NCBI GenBank assembly: GCA_030428205.1
Contig: JAUIBK010000001.1
Coordinates: 62,001 to 126,000 of the forward strand
Direction: 5' to 3'
Length of the DNA stretch: 64,000 nt
From: a bacterium
GTDB taxonomy: Bacteria; Bdellovibrionota_C; UBA2361; RFPC01
Below are positions 51,678-61,097 of the stretch, in pieces (position 1 is the stretch's first letter; each line of letters starts with the position of its first letter). Both the position numbers and the translations under genes were made by a program. Under the pieces are notes generated by a model. That model was not told the DNA's origin, made no database searches, and worked only from the letters and a program-made list of their open reading frames with translations.

Positions 51678-54341
51678 ATGTCTCTTGCTGCAGTACAAAC
51701 GAACTCTTCGTCAGGTTCATATCCCAAAAAGCTTCCACCAATGCTTCAGCAGTATGTTGAGTACAAAGAGAAGTATTCCGATTGTCTCATCTTTTTTCAG
51801 GTTGGCGATTTCTACGAACTTTTTTTTGATGATGCTGTTACCGTTTCTCAAGAACTGAACTTAACGTTAACGAGTCGAGACAAGAATAGCCCCAATCCTA
51901 TCCCGATGTGTGGGGTGCCAATTGCTGTTATTGATAACTATGTTGAGCGGTTAGTTGATCTGAGGTACTCAGTTGCGCTTATAAGCCAGTGCTCTTTGCC
52001 TCAACCCGGCAAGGGAATGGTCGATAGAAAACTCGACCGCATTATTACACCTGCGGTTCGTGTCACGGGCGGTGCTGACGGCGCCTCAACGGGAACTTCT
52101 CTTGCCTCTGTTGTTGTTGATAGTGACGATCGCTATAACCTCGTGTTTGGTGAGGTTGAATCTGGTGTGCTACATGTCCGAGACTCGCTCACTTTTGAGG
52201 TGTTACAACAGGAGCTTGCTCGCATTGCTCCTGAAGAGGTTGTCTTTCCTCGAACCGTAGGTGAGCGCACACTCGACCTCCGCACAAACTGGGTTCGACT
52301 TCTGGTGAGTCGTCTCAGTCATGCCTCGATTAAGTATCGCCCCGAAGAGTATATGCAGCGGTGTTCGGTAGCTACACGTTCTCTTTCGGGAGTAAAAGGG
52401 TACGGTTCTCTCTCTCCTGCTTCTAAGAAAGCAGTCCTTCTTTTTGTGAATTACCTGGATGAAACTACTGTTGAAGCTCAAGTTTCGCTCACCGAAGTGC
52501 AAACCGAGAGGGGGGAAGGGCTTGTTGAAATTGATGCGACAAGCCGGCGCAATCTTGAACTCCTTGTGAACGACAAAGATCGCAGTGAGGAAGGAAGTCT
52601 TTTTCACTACATGAATCGGTGTATGACAGCCGGTGGGCGACGTGTCCTGCGCGAGTGGATTCTTGCACCGCTCTCCCAGGTTGATGCTATCACTGCTCGT
52701 CAAGAAGCCGTTTGTGCGCTTTTAGAAGAAAAAACGAGTCGCACAACGTTGCGCGATCTCTTTCGTCGAATGACAGATCTTCAACGGCTTGCTACTCGGA
52801 TTGAACTGGGCATTGTCTCACCACGTGAGCTTTCTGCGTTGCGTGAGGCTTTGACATCTCTCCCCGCTCTGTATGAACATCTTGCTGGAGCATCGTTTGA
52901 GTCGGTACGCTCAGTGCTCGGTTCTGCCAAACTCCCTGCCGCGCTGAGAGAAAAAGGTGCTCTTCTGGAAGGGGTGTTGGTCGAACAACCTCCGGTAAAT
53001 CTCGCTGAGGGAGGAGTTTTTCGACCCGAGAGCGACAGTGAACTTGCTCGCTACTGTGAACTACGATCTTCCGGTGGAAAATGGATGGCGGAGCTCGAGC
53101 TCAAAGAGCGCGAATCAACAGGTATTTCCTCTTTAAAGGTGAAGTTTAATAACGCTATTGGTTATTTCATTGAAATAACAAAGGCTAATGTCGATAAGGC
53201 TCCAGAGCATTATCACAAACGTCAGACGATGACGAACGCGTCGCGCTATACAACTCCTGAGCTCAAAGAACGTGAAGAAGAGATTCTTTCAGCAAAATCA
53301 AAGCAAATTGAGAGAGAGCGTCACCTCTATCAGCAACTTCTTGATGAACTTCGTCCAGTGCTCGATGAACTTCGTAGTGTTCATTCCTTTCTCTCTCACC
53401 TGGATGCACTTACTGGGCTAGCGCAGTTAGCTGAGGATGAAGATCTCACACGGCCCGTGTTGTCTGCTGAGCGTACACTCTCAATTAAAGAGGGAAAGCA
53501 CCCAGTTCTCGGTTCTCTGATGGAGGGGCAGTTTGTTCCGAACTCACTTGAGATGGATCCTGATAAGAGACGTTTTCTTATCATTACAGGACCAAATATG
53601 GGCGGAAAATCAACGTACCTCCGCCAAGCAGCTCTCATTATTGTCATGGCCCAAGTTGGAAGCTTCGTTCCAGCGCGTGAAGCTCATATAGGTGTCGTTG
53701 ATAAAGTATTTGCACGGCTTGGTGCTTCAGACGATATGCTCGAAGGAGAGTCAACCTTTATGGTTGAAATGCGAGAAGCTGCGCTTATTACATCAGCTGC
53801 AACAGATAGGTCCTTTGTGCTTATTGATGAAATTGGGCGAGGAACGGCAACAGCTGATGGCTTAGCACTCGCGCATGCTATTGTTGAGTGGCTGACGAAG
53901 GAGGTGAAGTGTCGCACTCTTTTTGCAACACACTTTCACGAACTGACCTCACTTGAGACAGAGCTCTCAGGTGTGTACAACCTCTCAGTGGGGTCTGTTG
54001 ACCGTGGTGGAAAAGTCTTTTTTACACATCAAATTTGTGGTGGCCCCGCAAGTCGTTCCTACGGTATTGAAGTAGCAAGGCTTGCTGGCTTGCCTGATAA
54101 AATTCTCTCTCGAGCAAGGCAACTCAATGCCTCTTACCCAGTAACTGCCTCCAAAGGCGCACAACAGCAGCTTGATATGTTTTCAAACAGCTCTGTGGCC
54201 CAGGTCCGTACAGAAGTACGAGAGCCAGAGGATTACCCAGCGCTACAGGCCTTACGCGATCTCATTTCGGAAGTGAAAATTAACGAGACAACTCCCGTCG
54301 AAGCGCTTATGGTACTAGAGAAGTTAACAAAGCAACTTTAG
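51678..54341 (+). CDS. mutS: DNA mismatch repair protein MutS
   Basis: The 887-residue product is full length. The mismatch-recognition motif is VGDFYELFFDDA (Phe-x-Glu). The connector, lever and clamp domains follow, then Walker A GPNMGGKSTYLRQ, Walker B LIDEIGRGTATADG and THFHEL. The C-terminus ends with a helical dimerisation segment. It heads a dense plus-strand run; the next gene starts 12 bases later. Confidence 0.97.
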   Translation: MSLAAVQTNSSSGSYPKKLPPMLQQYVEYKEKYSDCLIFFQVGDFYELFFDDAVTVSQELNLTLTSRDKNSPNPIPMCGVPIAVIDNYVERLVDLRYSVALISQCSLPQPGKGMVDRKLDRIITPAVRVTGGADGASTGTSLASVVVDSDDRYNLVFGEVESGVLHVRDSLTFEVLQQELARIAPEEVVFPRTVGERTLDLRTNWVRLLVSRLSHASIKYRPEEYMQRCSVATRSLSGVKGYGSLSPASKKAVLLFVNYLDETTVEAQVSLTEVQTERGEGLVEIDATSRRNLELLVNDKDRSEEGSLFHYMNRCMTAGGRRVLREWILAPLSQVDAITARQEAVCALLEEKTSRTTLRDLFRRMTDLQRLATRIELGIVSPRELSALREALTSLPALYEHLAGASFESVRSVLGSAKLPAALREKGALLEGVLVEQPPVNLAEGGVFRPESDSELARYCELRSSGGKWMAELELKERESTGISSLKVKFNNAIGYFIEITKANVDKAPEHYHKRQTMTNASRYTTPELKEREEEILSAKSKQIERERHLYQQLLDELRPVLDELRSVHSFLSHLDALTGLAQLAEDEDLTRPVLSAERTLSIKEGKHPVLGSLMEGQFVPNSLEMDPDKRRFLIITGPNMGGKSTYLRQAALIIVMAQVGSFVPAREAHIGVVDKVFARLGASDDMLEGESTFMVEMREAALITSAATDRSFVLIDEIGRGTATADGLALAHAIVEWLTKEVKCRTLFATHFHELTSLETELSGVYNLSVGSVDRGGKVFFTHQICGGPASRSYGIEVARLAGLPDKILSRARQLNASYPVTASKGAQQQLDMFSNSSVAQVRTEVREPEDYPALQALRDLISEVKINETTPVEALMVLEKLTKQL

Positions 54342-54353
54342 GCCTTTCTTTCT

Positions 54354-56048
54354 ATGCACTTTCGTTTCTCTACGGCTCGTCATTCCTCAGGACCGAATGA
54401 GGAACGTGGTATGCTTGGCAAGATAGGAATATCTCTCTTTCTCTCGCTGTTTCTTGCCGCTGGTCTTTTTTTCTTCTACATGCTTTCTCTTGAAGTGCTC
54501 GATCGAGCAGCTGTGTATCAGTGGGATAAATCAGAGTGTTTTGTGCACTCAAGTTCTATTGAGGAGCAGTCAGGTGACAATCCGTACCTTATCCGTGTTC
54601 TATATTCATATCGTTACCAGGGGGTACGTTATGAAAATACGCAGATTTCTAAGGAAGAACCGAGCTACGATAAGTATACTCGTGCTTCAAAAGCCTTGGC
54701 CCCTTACAAGCAAGATACGCCCGTTGATTGTTATGTAAATCCTGAAGCCCCCTCTGAGGCCGTGCTCTCACGTGACGGACTTTGGATAGCATTTTTTCTC
54801 TTGCTTCCCCTTGTCTTTATTGGTGTTGGTGGAGGGGGAATCTACGGTGTGTGGTCAGCTTCAAGTGATACTGGAAAAAGTCGTGGCGCTAAGCGCGCGA
54901 CATCTCGAGATGCATCTTCAGGAAGCAATACAGTACGGATTATTGGGGCTATCTTCTTTCTTGTCGGCGTAGGGATCTTTTACCCCTTTGTGGTCGTTCC
55001 CTTGTGGAATATCTACGATGCTCAGTCTTGGGTTCCAACAGAGTGCACAGTTATTTCGAGTTATGTGAAATCTCATGATTCAGATGATGGGACGACCTAT
55101 AGCGTTGAAATTCTCTATCGCTATATGTTTAATGGTGAGAACTATAAGTCTGATCGATATGAGTTTTTTGGTGGCTCCTCGAGCGGGTACGACGGAAAGA
55201 AGCAAATAGTAAAACAGCATCCAAGAGGAAAAACTTTTACCTGTTATGTTGATCCAGACACTCCCTCGGAAGCTGTTATCCATCGAGGGCTTTCGTGGAT
55301 GGCTCTCTTAGGACTCCTCCCTCTCTTTTTTATCGGTTTTGGTCTTCTTATGATGACCATCTCCAAAAAATCAGAAAAGAAAAAGAAATCGTTGAATGCT
55401 TTCTCAAGCATCCCGAGAGAGAGTGGTGTCTCAGCTGGTCCACTTGAACTGAAGCCAGCCTCCTCCAGGATGACAAAACTCTTTGGAATTACTTTTGCTG
55501 CGCTTTTTTGGAACGGTATTGTGAGCGTGTTTCTCTACGAAGTGTGGGAGTCTTGGAATAGCGGCTCGCTTAATATTTTTCTGACAGTTTTTCTTATCCC
55601 CTTTGTGCTCATTGGAATCGCTCTTCTTTTTGGAATTCTTCATTCATTTCTTTCGCTCTTTAATCCACTACCAATTATTACTCTTGAAAATGGAAAGCTC
55701 GTCTTAGGAGGAGAGATCAAGCTTCGTTGGCAGATACAGGGAAAAGCTGAGCGATTAGCCCACTTCTCGATTCGTCTCGAAGGAGGAGAAGAAGCCACAT
55801 ATACCAGAGGAACTGACACCTATACCGCCAAAAGTACATTTTACCGTCAAACTCTTTATGAAACGTCTCGCGTGCGAGAGATGGTTCGAGGAGAAGCCAC
55901 AGTACAAATACCAAAAGATGCCATGCATACGTTTGCTTCATCGAACAATAAGATCGTTTGGAAGATTGTTGTTGTTGGTGATATTCCCAAGTGGCCCGAT
56001 ATCAATCGTGAGCACATTATTTCTATAGGCCCTATGGAGGAGGTATGA
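54354..56048 (+). CDS. membrane protein with two DUF3592 modules
   Basis: The 564-residue product has about six membrane segments (near 25-44, 147-168, 198-220, 310-330, 375-395, 415-440). Two copies of a DUF3592-like extracytoplasmic module lie between paired helices: IRVLYSYRYQGVRYENTQIS...VDCYVNPEAPSEAVLSRD and VEILYRYMFNGENYKSDRYE...FTCYVDPDTPSEAVIHRG. The C-terminal 130 residues are a soluble beta domain. The following arrestin-like gene overlaps by 4 bases after a GGAGGAGG site. The function is unknown; the arrestin-like partner suggests a membrane scaffold. Confidence 0.75.
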   Translation: MHFRFSTARHSSGPNEERGMLGKIGISLFLSLFLAAGLFFFYMLSLEVLDRAAVYQWDKSECFVHSSSIEEQSGDNPYLIRVLYSYRYQGVRYENTQISKEEPSYDKYTRASKALAPYKQDTPVDCYVNPEAPSEAVLSRDGLWIAFFLLLPLVFIGVGGGGIYGVWSASSDTGKSRGAKRATSRDASSGSNTVRIIGAIFFLVGVGIFYPFVVVPLWNIYDAQSWVPTECTVISSYVKSHDSDDGTTYSVEILYRYMFNGENYKSDRYEFFGGSSSGYDGKKQIVKQHPRGKTFTCYVDPDTPSEAVIHRGLSWMALLGLLPLFFIGFGLLMMTISKKSEKKKKSLNAFSSIPRESGVSAGPLELKPASSRMTKLFGITFAALFWNGIVSVFLYEVWESWNSGSLNIFLTVFLIPFVLIGIALLFGILHSFLSLFNPLPIITLENGKLVLGGEIKLRWQIQGKAERLAHFSIRLEGGEEATYTRGTDTYTAKSTFYRQTLYETSRVREMVRGEATVQIPKDAMHTFASSNNKIVWKIVVVGDIPKWPDINREHIISIGPMEEV

Positions 56049-56422
56049 ATAAGCTCAGCATCTCTTTTGAAGACGGAAAGTCGAGTTACCTTCCTGGGGA
56101 AATCGTACGTGGAAGAGGGGAGTGGTTTCTTCAAGAGGCACCGAAAGAGCTGGAAGTCACTCTTTTTTGGTATACAAGTGGGAAGGGGACAGAAGATGTC
56201 GAAGTGGTTGATTCACTATCACACCCAAACCCAGGTGCGCACGGTGAAATGCCGTTCTCGTTTCAACTTCCTAAGGAGCCCTACAGTTTTTCAGGTACAT
56301 ATATCACGCTCTCGTGGGCAGTAGAGCTTCTTGTGCACGACCCTGATGATAGCCACACTGAGGAGATTATTCTGAGTCCCACATTGAACGAAATTCTTTT
56401 GCATGAAGTTCCTAAATTTTGA
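56045..56422 (+). CDS. small arrestin-like beta-sandwich protein
   Basis: The 125-residue product begins MNKLSISFEDGKSSYLPGEI, the opening of arrestin/Spo0M/Vps26-type folds (yxPGexvxG). The later FSFQLPKEPYSFSGTYITLS is also family-like (lP...ps..g..i.i.y.v). Only one half of the fold is present. It is translationally coupled to the DUF3592 gene. Its partner is probably the cytoplasmic side of that protein (inference). Confidence 0.6.
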   Translation: MNKLSISFEDGKSSYLPGEIVRGRGEWFLQEAPKELEVTLFWYTSGKGTEDVEVVDSLSHPNPGAHGEMPFSFQLPKEPYSFSGTYITLSWAVELLVHDPDDSHTEEIILSPTLNEILLHEVPKF

Positions 56423-56429
56423 GGTGAAG

Positions 56430-57044
56430 ATGGCAAGCGCTCTCTTTGTAAGGGCAGGTGACAATCCTTTTCGAAGTTCGCGCCTTGAATCACTGAAGTA
56501 CACTTTTGAGAGGGGCTCTCATGAGCAATTGCTCAAACAATGTGAGCTGTTCAAATACCGCGGAGCGATAGTTGGGGCGCACGGCACAGGAAAAACAACC
56601 CTGCTCCGAGAGCTCCAAGATCATCTGAGAGGCAAACACTTTGAGACTGAGCTTATCTCTCTACATGATTGGTGCCGCACACCTCAGTGGCGTAATCTCG
56701 AGGCTGCAGCTCGGAGAAAGGCCATCATTTTTCTAGATGGAGCAGAGCTCCTTAGCCGCTTTGCCTGGTTTCGACTCCGGTGTATCACCCGTCATGCAGC
56801 GGGATTGATTCTTACCTCTCATACTCCAGGCCTTCTTCCGACCTTGTATACGACGACGACCTCTTTTGAGCTTTTTGAGCAATTGACACGTGAGCTCTTG
56901 GAAGGGGAGTACCCAGCAGAGAGCTTGAGATCGCTCTATGAGAAGTATCAAGGGAACCTACGCCAGTGTTTTTTTGAGCTCTATGATCTCTATCCGGCGA
57001 TTTGTTATAGTGGACCTCGATATGCGTCTACTCTTTCTTGTTAG
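56430..57044 (+). CDS. small P-loop ATPase
   Basis: The 204-residue product is taken from ATG 56430 after GAGGTG. Walker A is VGAHGTGKTTLLREL, and a Walker-B-like IIFLDGAELL follows. An LILTSHTPGLLPTLYTTTTS segment resembles the sensor region of small STAND/AAA ATPases. It has no N-terminal membrane segment. It overlaps the amidase gene by 23 bases. The role is unknown; it is in one run with the DUF3592 and arrestin-like genes. Confidence 0.7.
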   Translation: MASALFVRAGDNPFRSSRLESLKYTFERGSHEQLLKQCELFKYRGAIVGAHGTGKTTLLRELQDHLRGKHFETELISLHDWCRTPQWRNLEAAARRKAIIFLDGAELLSRFAWFRLRCITRHAAGLILTSHTPGLLPTLYTTTTSFELFEQLTRELLEGEYPAESLRSLYEKYQGNLRQCFFELYDLYPAICYSGPRYASTLSC

Positions 57045-58251
57045 TCTTCTCTTCTTTTTGGTACCTACGTCGACCCATGCGGCTCCACAGGAAAAGCGTG
57101 CATACGAAGAGCTTCGTGCAAAGTATCTTACTCTGCGAAACACAGATAATGGTGTGCAACGTCTTGACGAGTGGGCGTCGGTTGCCAATGGTATGTTGGG
57201 GCATGTCAGTCGTCACCCTCAATCTGAAAATGCCGCATCCCTTCTTTTCGACGCGTCTATTGTCTATGAAAAGATCTATCAGGCACACGGCGGAAAGGAG
57301 CGAGCTCTTCGGGCAGCAACGTTACTCGACCGCCTAGCTCGTGACTACCCTGGGCACATGTTAGCTGATGACGCTCTTGTTCGGCGTGGCGATCTATCTC
57401 TTTACGTACTTGAGGATGTAGATGCTGCGAAAAGGAGCTATCAAGAAGTCATAGGTGCTTACAAAGAGACTGATATGTATCCTATTGCTCAGCTACGTTT
57501 GTCTGAGCTTAAAAGTGGCTCGTATCTCCTCAAAGAACAGCATGCAGAGCAACCACGGGTAAAACGCGAAGGGGCTCCCTTAATTGTTATTGATCCTGGG
57601 CACGGAGGGGAAGACTTCGGAGCTGTTGGTCATGCAGGAATGATGGAAAAAGATGTCGCACTTTCTGTGGCTCTCGAATTGGAGAAAATTCTTGTTGCTC
57701 AGCACGGAGCCACGGTACGTCTTACAAGAAGAAAAGATGTATTTGTTCCACTCATGGAACGAACGCAGATGGCCAATGACTATGAGGCGGATCTCTTTGT
57801 CAGCCTGCATGCCAATGCGAGTCCGAAAGGAAATCTTTCAGGGCTTGAGGTATACTACCTCGACAATCAAGGCGATCGTTCTTCGAAAGCCCTCGCTGAG
57901 CGTGAAAATAGCTCGGTTCGCTTTGAGGGACCTCAAGGGGATTTACAGTACATATTAAGCGATCTTATTCAAAACGCCAAAGTAGAGGAGTCTATTACCT
58001 TTGCCAATCAGCTTCACTCTTCAGTTTTGTCGACGCTTTCTCCAAAATGGAAAGGACTCAAAGGTCTGGGAGTGAAGCGCGCTCCTTTTTATGTACTTGT
58101 CGGTGCGCATATGCCATGTGCCCTTGTTGAGATGTTTTTTATGAATCATAAATCAGACGGAAAGCTTCTCGCTGATGCTTTGTTTCGAAAGCAAATAGCA
58201 CAAGGAATCGCTCAAGGAATTGGGGCTTATCTTCAGGAGCATGGAGCGTGA
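57022..58251 (+). CDS. N-acetylmuramoyl-L-alanine amidase, AmiC-type, with TPR-like N-domain
   Basis: The 409-residue product has a signal peptide (MRLLFLVSLLFFLVPT...HA). Residues about 25-175 form helical tetratricopeptide-like repeats. The Amidase_3 domain (about 185-405) has zinc-site motifs IDPGHGGEDFG and DLFVSLHANAS, and the catalytic Glu in ALVEMFFMNHKSD. It cleaves the peptide from MurNAc during cell separation. The start lies inside the ATPase gene; the stop overlaps the next start (GTGA). Confidence 0.92.
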   Translation: MRLLFLVSLLFFLVPTSTHAAPQEKRAYEELRAKYLTLRNTDNGVQRLDEWASVANGMLGHVSRHPQSENAASLLFDASIVYEKIYQAHGGKERALRAATLLDRLARDYPGHMLADDALVRRGDLSLYVLEDVDAAKRSYQEVIGAYKETDMYPIAQLRLSELKSGSYLLKEQHAEQPRVKREGAPLIVIDPGHGGEDFGAVGHAGMMEKDVALSVALELEKILVAQHGATVRLTRRKDVFVPLMERTQMANDYEADLFVSLHANASPKGNLSGLEVYYLDNQGDRSSKALAERENSSVRFEGPQGDLQYILSDLIQNAKVEESITFANQLHSSVLSTLSPKWKGLKGLGVKRAPFYVLVGAHMPCALVEMFFMNHKSDGKLLADALFRKQIAQGIAQGIGAYLQEHGA

Positions 58252-59183
58252 AGTACTCTCTTGAACAGCAAAAACTTCTCTCTCTTGTATCTGACCTCGA
58301 ATCAAAAAATGAAGCCTCACTGTATCTTGTTGGAGGTCTCGTCAGAGATCTCTTTCTCGGTCACGATATAGAGGATAAAGACATTGATTTTCTTGTTGCC
58401 GGAAGCGCAGCGGCATTCGCCAGCGAAGTTGTTGCGTTATCGGGTGGAAAATTAGAGAAATACTCAAAATTTCTCACGGCAAAGATTATCAATCCTGAGA
58501 TCTTCACAACGATAAAAGAGATTGATTTTGCTTCAGCTCGAGAAGAGATATACGAAACGCCAGGCGCATTACCTACCGTATCTCAGAGTACTCTGGCAGA
58601 TGATTTGAGAAGGCGTGACTTTACGGTTAATGCGATTGCACTCCCTGTGTCAGAGGCTCATAAGACGCGCGCAGAGCTCGTTGAGGTCGCCATTGATCCG
58701 TTTCATGGAAGAGCGGATCTTGAGCGTGGCTTGATCCGTGTTCTGCACAAAGATAGTTTTCGAGATGATCCTACGAGGTTGTATCGAGCGTGTCGCTACC
58801 TTGCTCGAATGGATGGCGCTCTTGAGCAAGAAACCAAAGAACTGTTTGGGCATGCTATTGCGGGGAATTATCTTGAGACCATTTCAGCCTTCCGACAATT
58901 TCGAGAGCTTGAAAAGATCTTTCAAGAGCCACTTGCAGGAAAGATTCTTGATTGGATGGTTACCTTAGAGTTGTATGCCCAAACAGATCTTCTTTTGACC
59001 GTAGATGCAAAAGTATTCCGAGATGAAGCGAGTTTGCTTGGAGAAGAACAGATTACCCCAGAGTCTCTGTTTGGCCTGCTGTATAAGTGTAGTGCAGATA
59101 GAGACGAGTTGACCGCGGCGTTTCGTAGGGCGAATGTTTCAAAGAAGAGGATTGAGGGGTATGAGAGTCTTCTGCTTCGATAA
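58248..59183 (+). CDS. short tRNA nucleotidyltransferase/poly(A) polymerase family protein
   Basis: GTG start overlapping the amidase stop. The 311-residue class-II nucleotidyltransferase has VGGLVRDLFLG, IEDKDIDFLV (catalytic DxD), RRRDFTVNAIA and the neck-domain motif DPTRLYRACRYLARM. It is shorter than a typical CCA-adding enzyme or PcnB (400-450), with no HD domain and little tail. It could be an A-adding, CC-adding or complete CCA enzyme; the sequence alone cannot decide. Confidence 0.85.
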   Translation: MKYSLEQQKLLSLVSDLESKNEASLYLVGGLVRDLFLGHDIEDKDIDFLVAGSAAAFASEVVALSGGKLEKYSKFLTAKIINPEIFTTIKEIDFASAREEIYETPGALPTVSQSTLADDLRRRDFTVNAIALPVSEAHKTRAELVEVAIDPFHGRADLERGLIRVLHKDSFRDDPTRLYRACRYLARMDGALEQETKELFGHAIAGNYLETISAFRQFRELEKIFQEPLAGKILDWMVTLELYAQTDLLLTVDAKVFRDEASLLGEEQITPESLFGLLYKCSADRDELTAAFRRANVSKKRIEGYESLLLR

Positions 59184-59201
59184 TCTTCTTTTTTTCTATG
59201 T

Positions 59202-59372
59202 CTAAGTCTACACCCAGATCTATGGGTAAGGGGCAATTTCATAGAAAATGCAGATACCACGGTGAAATATTATAACGCGAAGAGGGAGGGGCGAGAGCTT
59301 CGCGTACTTCGCGCCCTTCGCGTTATAAATTTGTAATCAGTCGGAGTCAGTTCAAGAAAGAGAAGCTTAAAT
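59202..59372 (-). repeat. ~170-bp dispersed element, copy 2 (inverted)
   Basis: Reverse-oriented homologue of 31590-31775. Outer stem TTATAACGCGAAG (59270-59282) pairs with 59316-59328. The middle of the hairpin is rearranged relative to copy 1 and less symmetric. Flanks match copy 1 on both sides (GGGGCAATTTCATAGAAAAT on the left; GTTATAAATTTGTAA and CGGAG on the right). Confidence 0.78.
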
Positions 59373-59450
59373 CCTGGGTAGAGTTCCTGTATTGAACAGA
59401 CATCACCTTATGGGTTTCAAACTGCTTTCTCTTCTTAACTGGTTCTCCAG

Positions 59451-59479
59451 CTTACCCGTGGATCTGGGTTTAGACTCAG
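59451..59479 (+). repeat. partial copy of the element's right flank
   Basis: CTTACCCGTGGATCTGGGTT and the following bases match the outer right flank of copy 1 (31744-31772) and, inverted, 59209-59230. No hairpin is attached. It shows that the flank can occur separately from the palindrome. Confidence 0.5.
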
Positions 59480-59512
59480 AAGTCGGCGCTAAGTTCCCAA
59501 ACACATTGGATA

Positions 59513-59542
59513 TTGCAATTAGCTCCAGAGATAGGTGATAAT
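59513..59542 (+). promoter_or_regulatory. predicted sigma-70-type promoter of the SPOR gene
   Basis: TTGCAA (59513-59518) and GATAAT (59537-59542) are separated by 18 bases, a plausible vegetative promoter about 30 bases before the first possible start codon. Confidence 0.4.
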
Positions 59543-59610
59543 GTACTGAAATTCTCATTACCTCTTCGATCTTTATGCGCACCTATCCTACAGTATACAA
59601 TCTAGCGACC

Positions 59611-60702
59611 ATGAATAAACGTAATCTTCGCTCCTTCGAACTCCATATGAGCCTCCTTCAACTCGCTGTTGCACTCGGTATTGTCACTGGTTCGATGTGT
59701 GTTGCTTTTTATCTCGGTTTTGGTTCGGGGCACAGTTCTGGTTTTCAAGAGGCCTCAGTTTCTGACTTAAAGCGTGCCATGAAGCTCCCTATTTCTGATG
59801 ATGAGCTAGAGGGGGTCGTCAGTAATGAAAATGCTTCTGCTGTGTATGCCAAGCTTGGAAATAATGTGCTTCCTCCGCTTGGCGAAGGAGAGGTGAGCAA
59901 GGATTTAGAGCTCCCTGAGTTATCAACCATTGAAGAAGCCCCCCAAAAATTAGCATCCGTACGAGATATTGTAGTTGATGATTTAGGGGATGTTGAACCA
60001 CTGCTTGGAGAGAATAAGTCAAACACGCTTAAGACGGCATCACTTGGTGATATGAAAAAACAACATCAGGTCACTATTGCAGATGATATTTCACAACGTC
60101 CTATTGATAAGAGTGTGTCCGAGGCTGTTAAGGTTATGGGGACAGGTGAAAGTCTTGGCGATGTTGCAAAGAAAAAGAAGACTCTGGGCGGGCTTCTTGA
60201 TCTGCAAAATGATGACATGCACCAAGCAAAACTAAAAAAGAAAGTAGAGCCAAAAACGACGGTTGTTGAACAAGCGGAGACCAAGAAGGTTGCAGCTCTT
60301 CTACCTCCTCCTTCAATGAACCAAGCGGAGATGCTCAAGAAGGAGCCCGCGCAAATTCAACCAAAAGAAGCATTCTTAGAGTCAAAAGAAACGGCAAAAG
60401 CTTCGCTTCCTCAAATACGGAAACAAGTAAAGAGAGAAAACCTTGTGCAAACAAAAGTTTCTGGTGGTTGGTATGCGCAAGTAGCGGCACCTCGGAAAGT
60501 CTCTGATGCAAAGTCGCTTGCTTCGAAGCTGCGAGGTTCGGGTTTTTCTGTGGCAATTGAGCAAGCTGATGTTCGTGGTCAGATCTATTATCGAGTTCTG
60601 GTTGGGCCAGAGGAAAATCGTACATTCGCTTCGAGGCTTATTGGACAGCTAAAGCGAGAATCCTACATTTCAGGTGAACCGTTTATTAAGAAAGTGAAGT
60701 AA
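59611..60702 (+). CDS. SPOR-domain membrane protein
   Basis: The 363-residue product is taken from ATG 59611 (MNKRNLRSFELHMSLLQLAV); ATG 59575 is an in-frame alternative. One N-terminal membrane span is followed by a long low-complexity Lys/Glu-rich periplasmic linker, and a C-terminal SPOR domain from about residue 285 (VSGGWYAQVAAPRKVSDAKS). SPOR domains bind denuded glycan strands at the division septum. Nearby amidase supports a cell-division role. No enzymatic domain is present. Confidence 0.85.
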   Translation: MNKRNLRSFELHMSLLQLAVALGIVTGSMCVAFYLGFGSGHSSGFQEASVSDLKRAMKLPISDDELEGVVSNENASAVYAKLGNNVLPPLGEGEVSKDLELPELSTIEEAPQKLASVRDIVVDDLGDVEPLLGENKSNTLKTASLGDMKKQHQVTIADDISQRPIDKSVSEAVKVMGTGESLGDVAKKKKTLGGLLDLQNDDMHQAKLKKKVEPKTTVVEQAETKKVAALLPPPSMNQAEMLKKEPAQIQPKEAFLESKETAKASLPQIRKQVKRENLVQTKVSGGWYAQVAAPRKVSDAKSLASKLRGSGFSVAIEQADVRGQIYYRVLVGPEENRTFASRLIGQLKRESYISGEPFIKKVK

Positions 60703-61097
60703 CCACTTTGAGACCATAAGATCCCCCAAAGAGCTTCTCGCTAAACTCATGTTCTGTAATTTGCTGTTTTTTGGCCTAAAACCTGCCTTTTAAACGGTGT
60801 TTTGTATAAATATTGGGACAAGGGCTCTAGTCTCCTGAGTAGATTCCCGATTCATGAACCGCTGATTTCTTTCTTCATATCTAATTGTAGGAGGGGTATT
60901 TTCTATATGGTGCCCTGAATATTTCGTAGTAGTTGGTTTGTTCGGCACGAACTTTGCCTACTTCTGGGTATGGGTAGGTTTGATTTGAGTCGTGCTGGTT
61001 GGTGAGTAATGTTATCGAACGTGCAGTTGGGGTATAATATGCTTATATCGTTTCTTTTTTTGCACCTCGGTTTTTTTTCGTTAGCGAATCTCGTTAA
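60703..61097. other. AT-rich leader region of the PP2C gene
   Basis: No gene is supported; a minus-strand frame at 60903-61229 runs antisense into the phosphatase gene and has no family match. The interval is AT-rich with several T-runs and a good -10 box at 61033. Confidence 0.4.
61033..61038 (+). promoter_or_regulatory. predicted -10 box of the PP2C gene
   Basis: A consensus TATAAT preceded by GTTGGGG lies 60 bases before the start codon. No good -35 hexamer is found at normal spacing, so an activator or a different sigma factor may be needed. Confidence 0.35.

Larger units (their letters stand above)
59184..59574. other. gene-free interval with dispersed-element copies
   Basis: No plausible gene is present. 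It holds the inverted ~170-bp element (59202-59372) and a partial third copy of its right flank (59451-59479). The promoter of the SPOR gene is near its right end. Confidence 0.6.
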
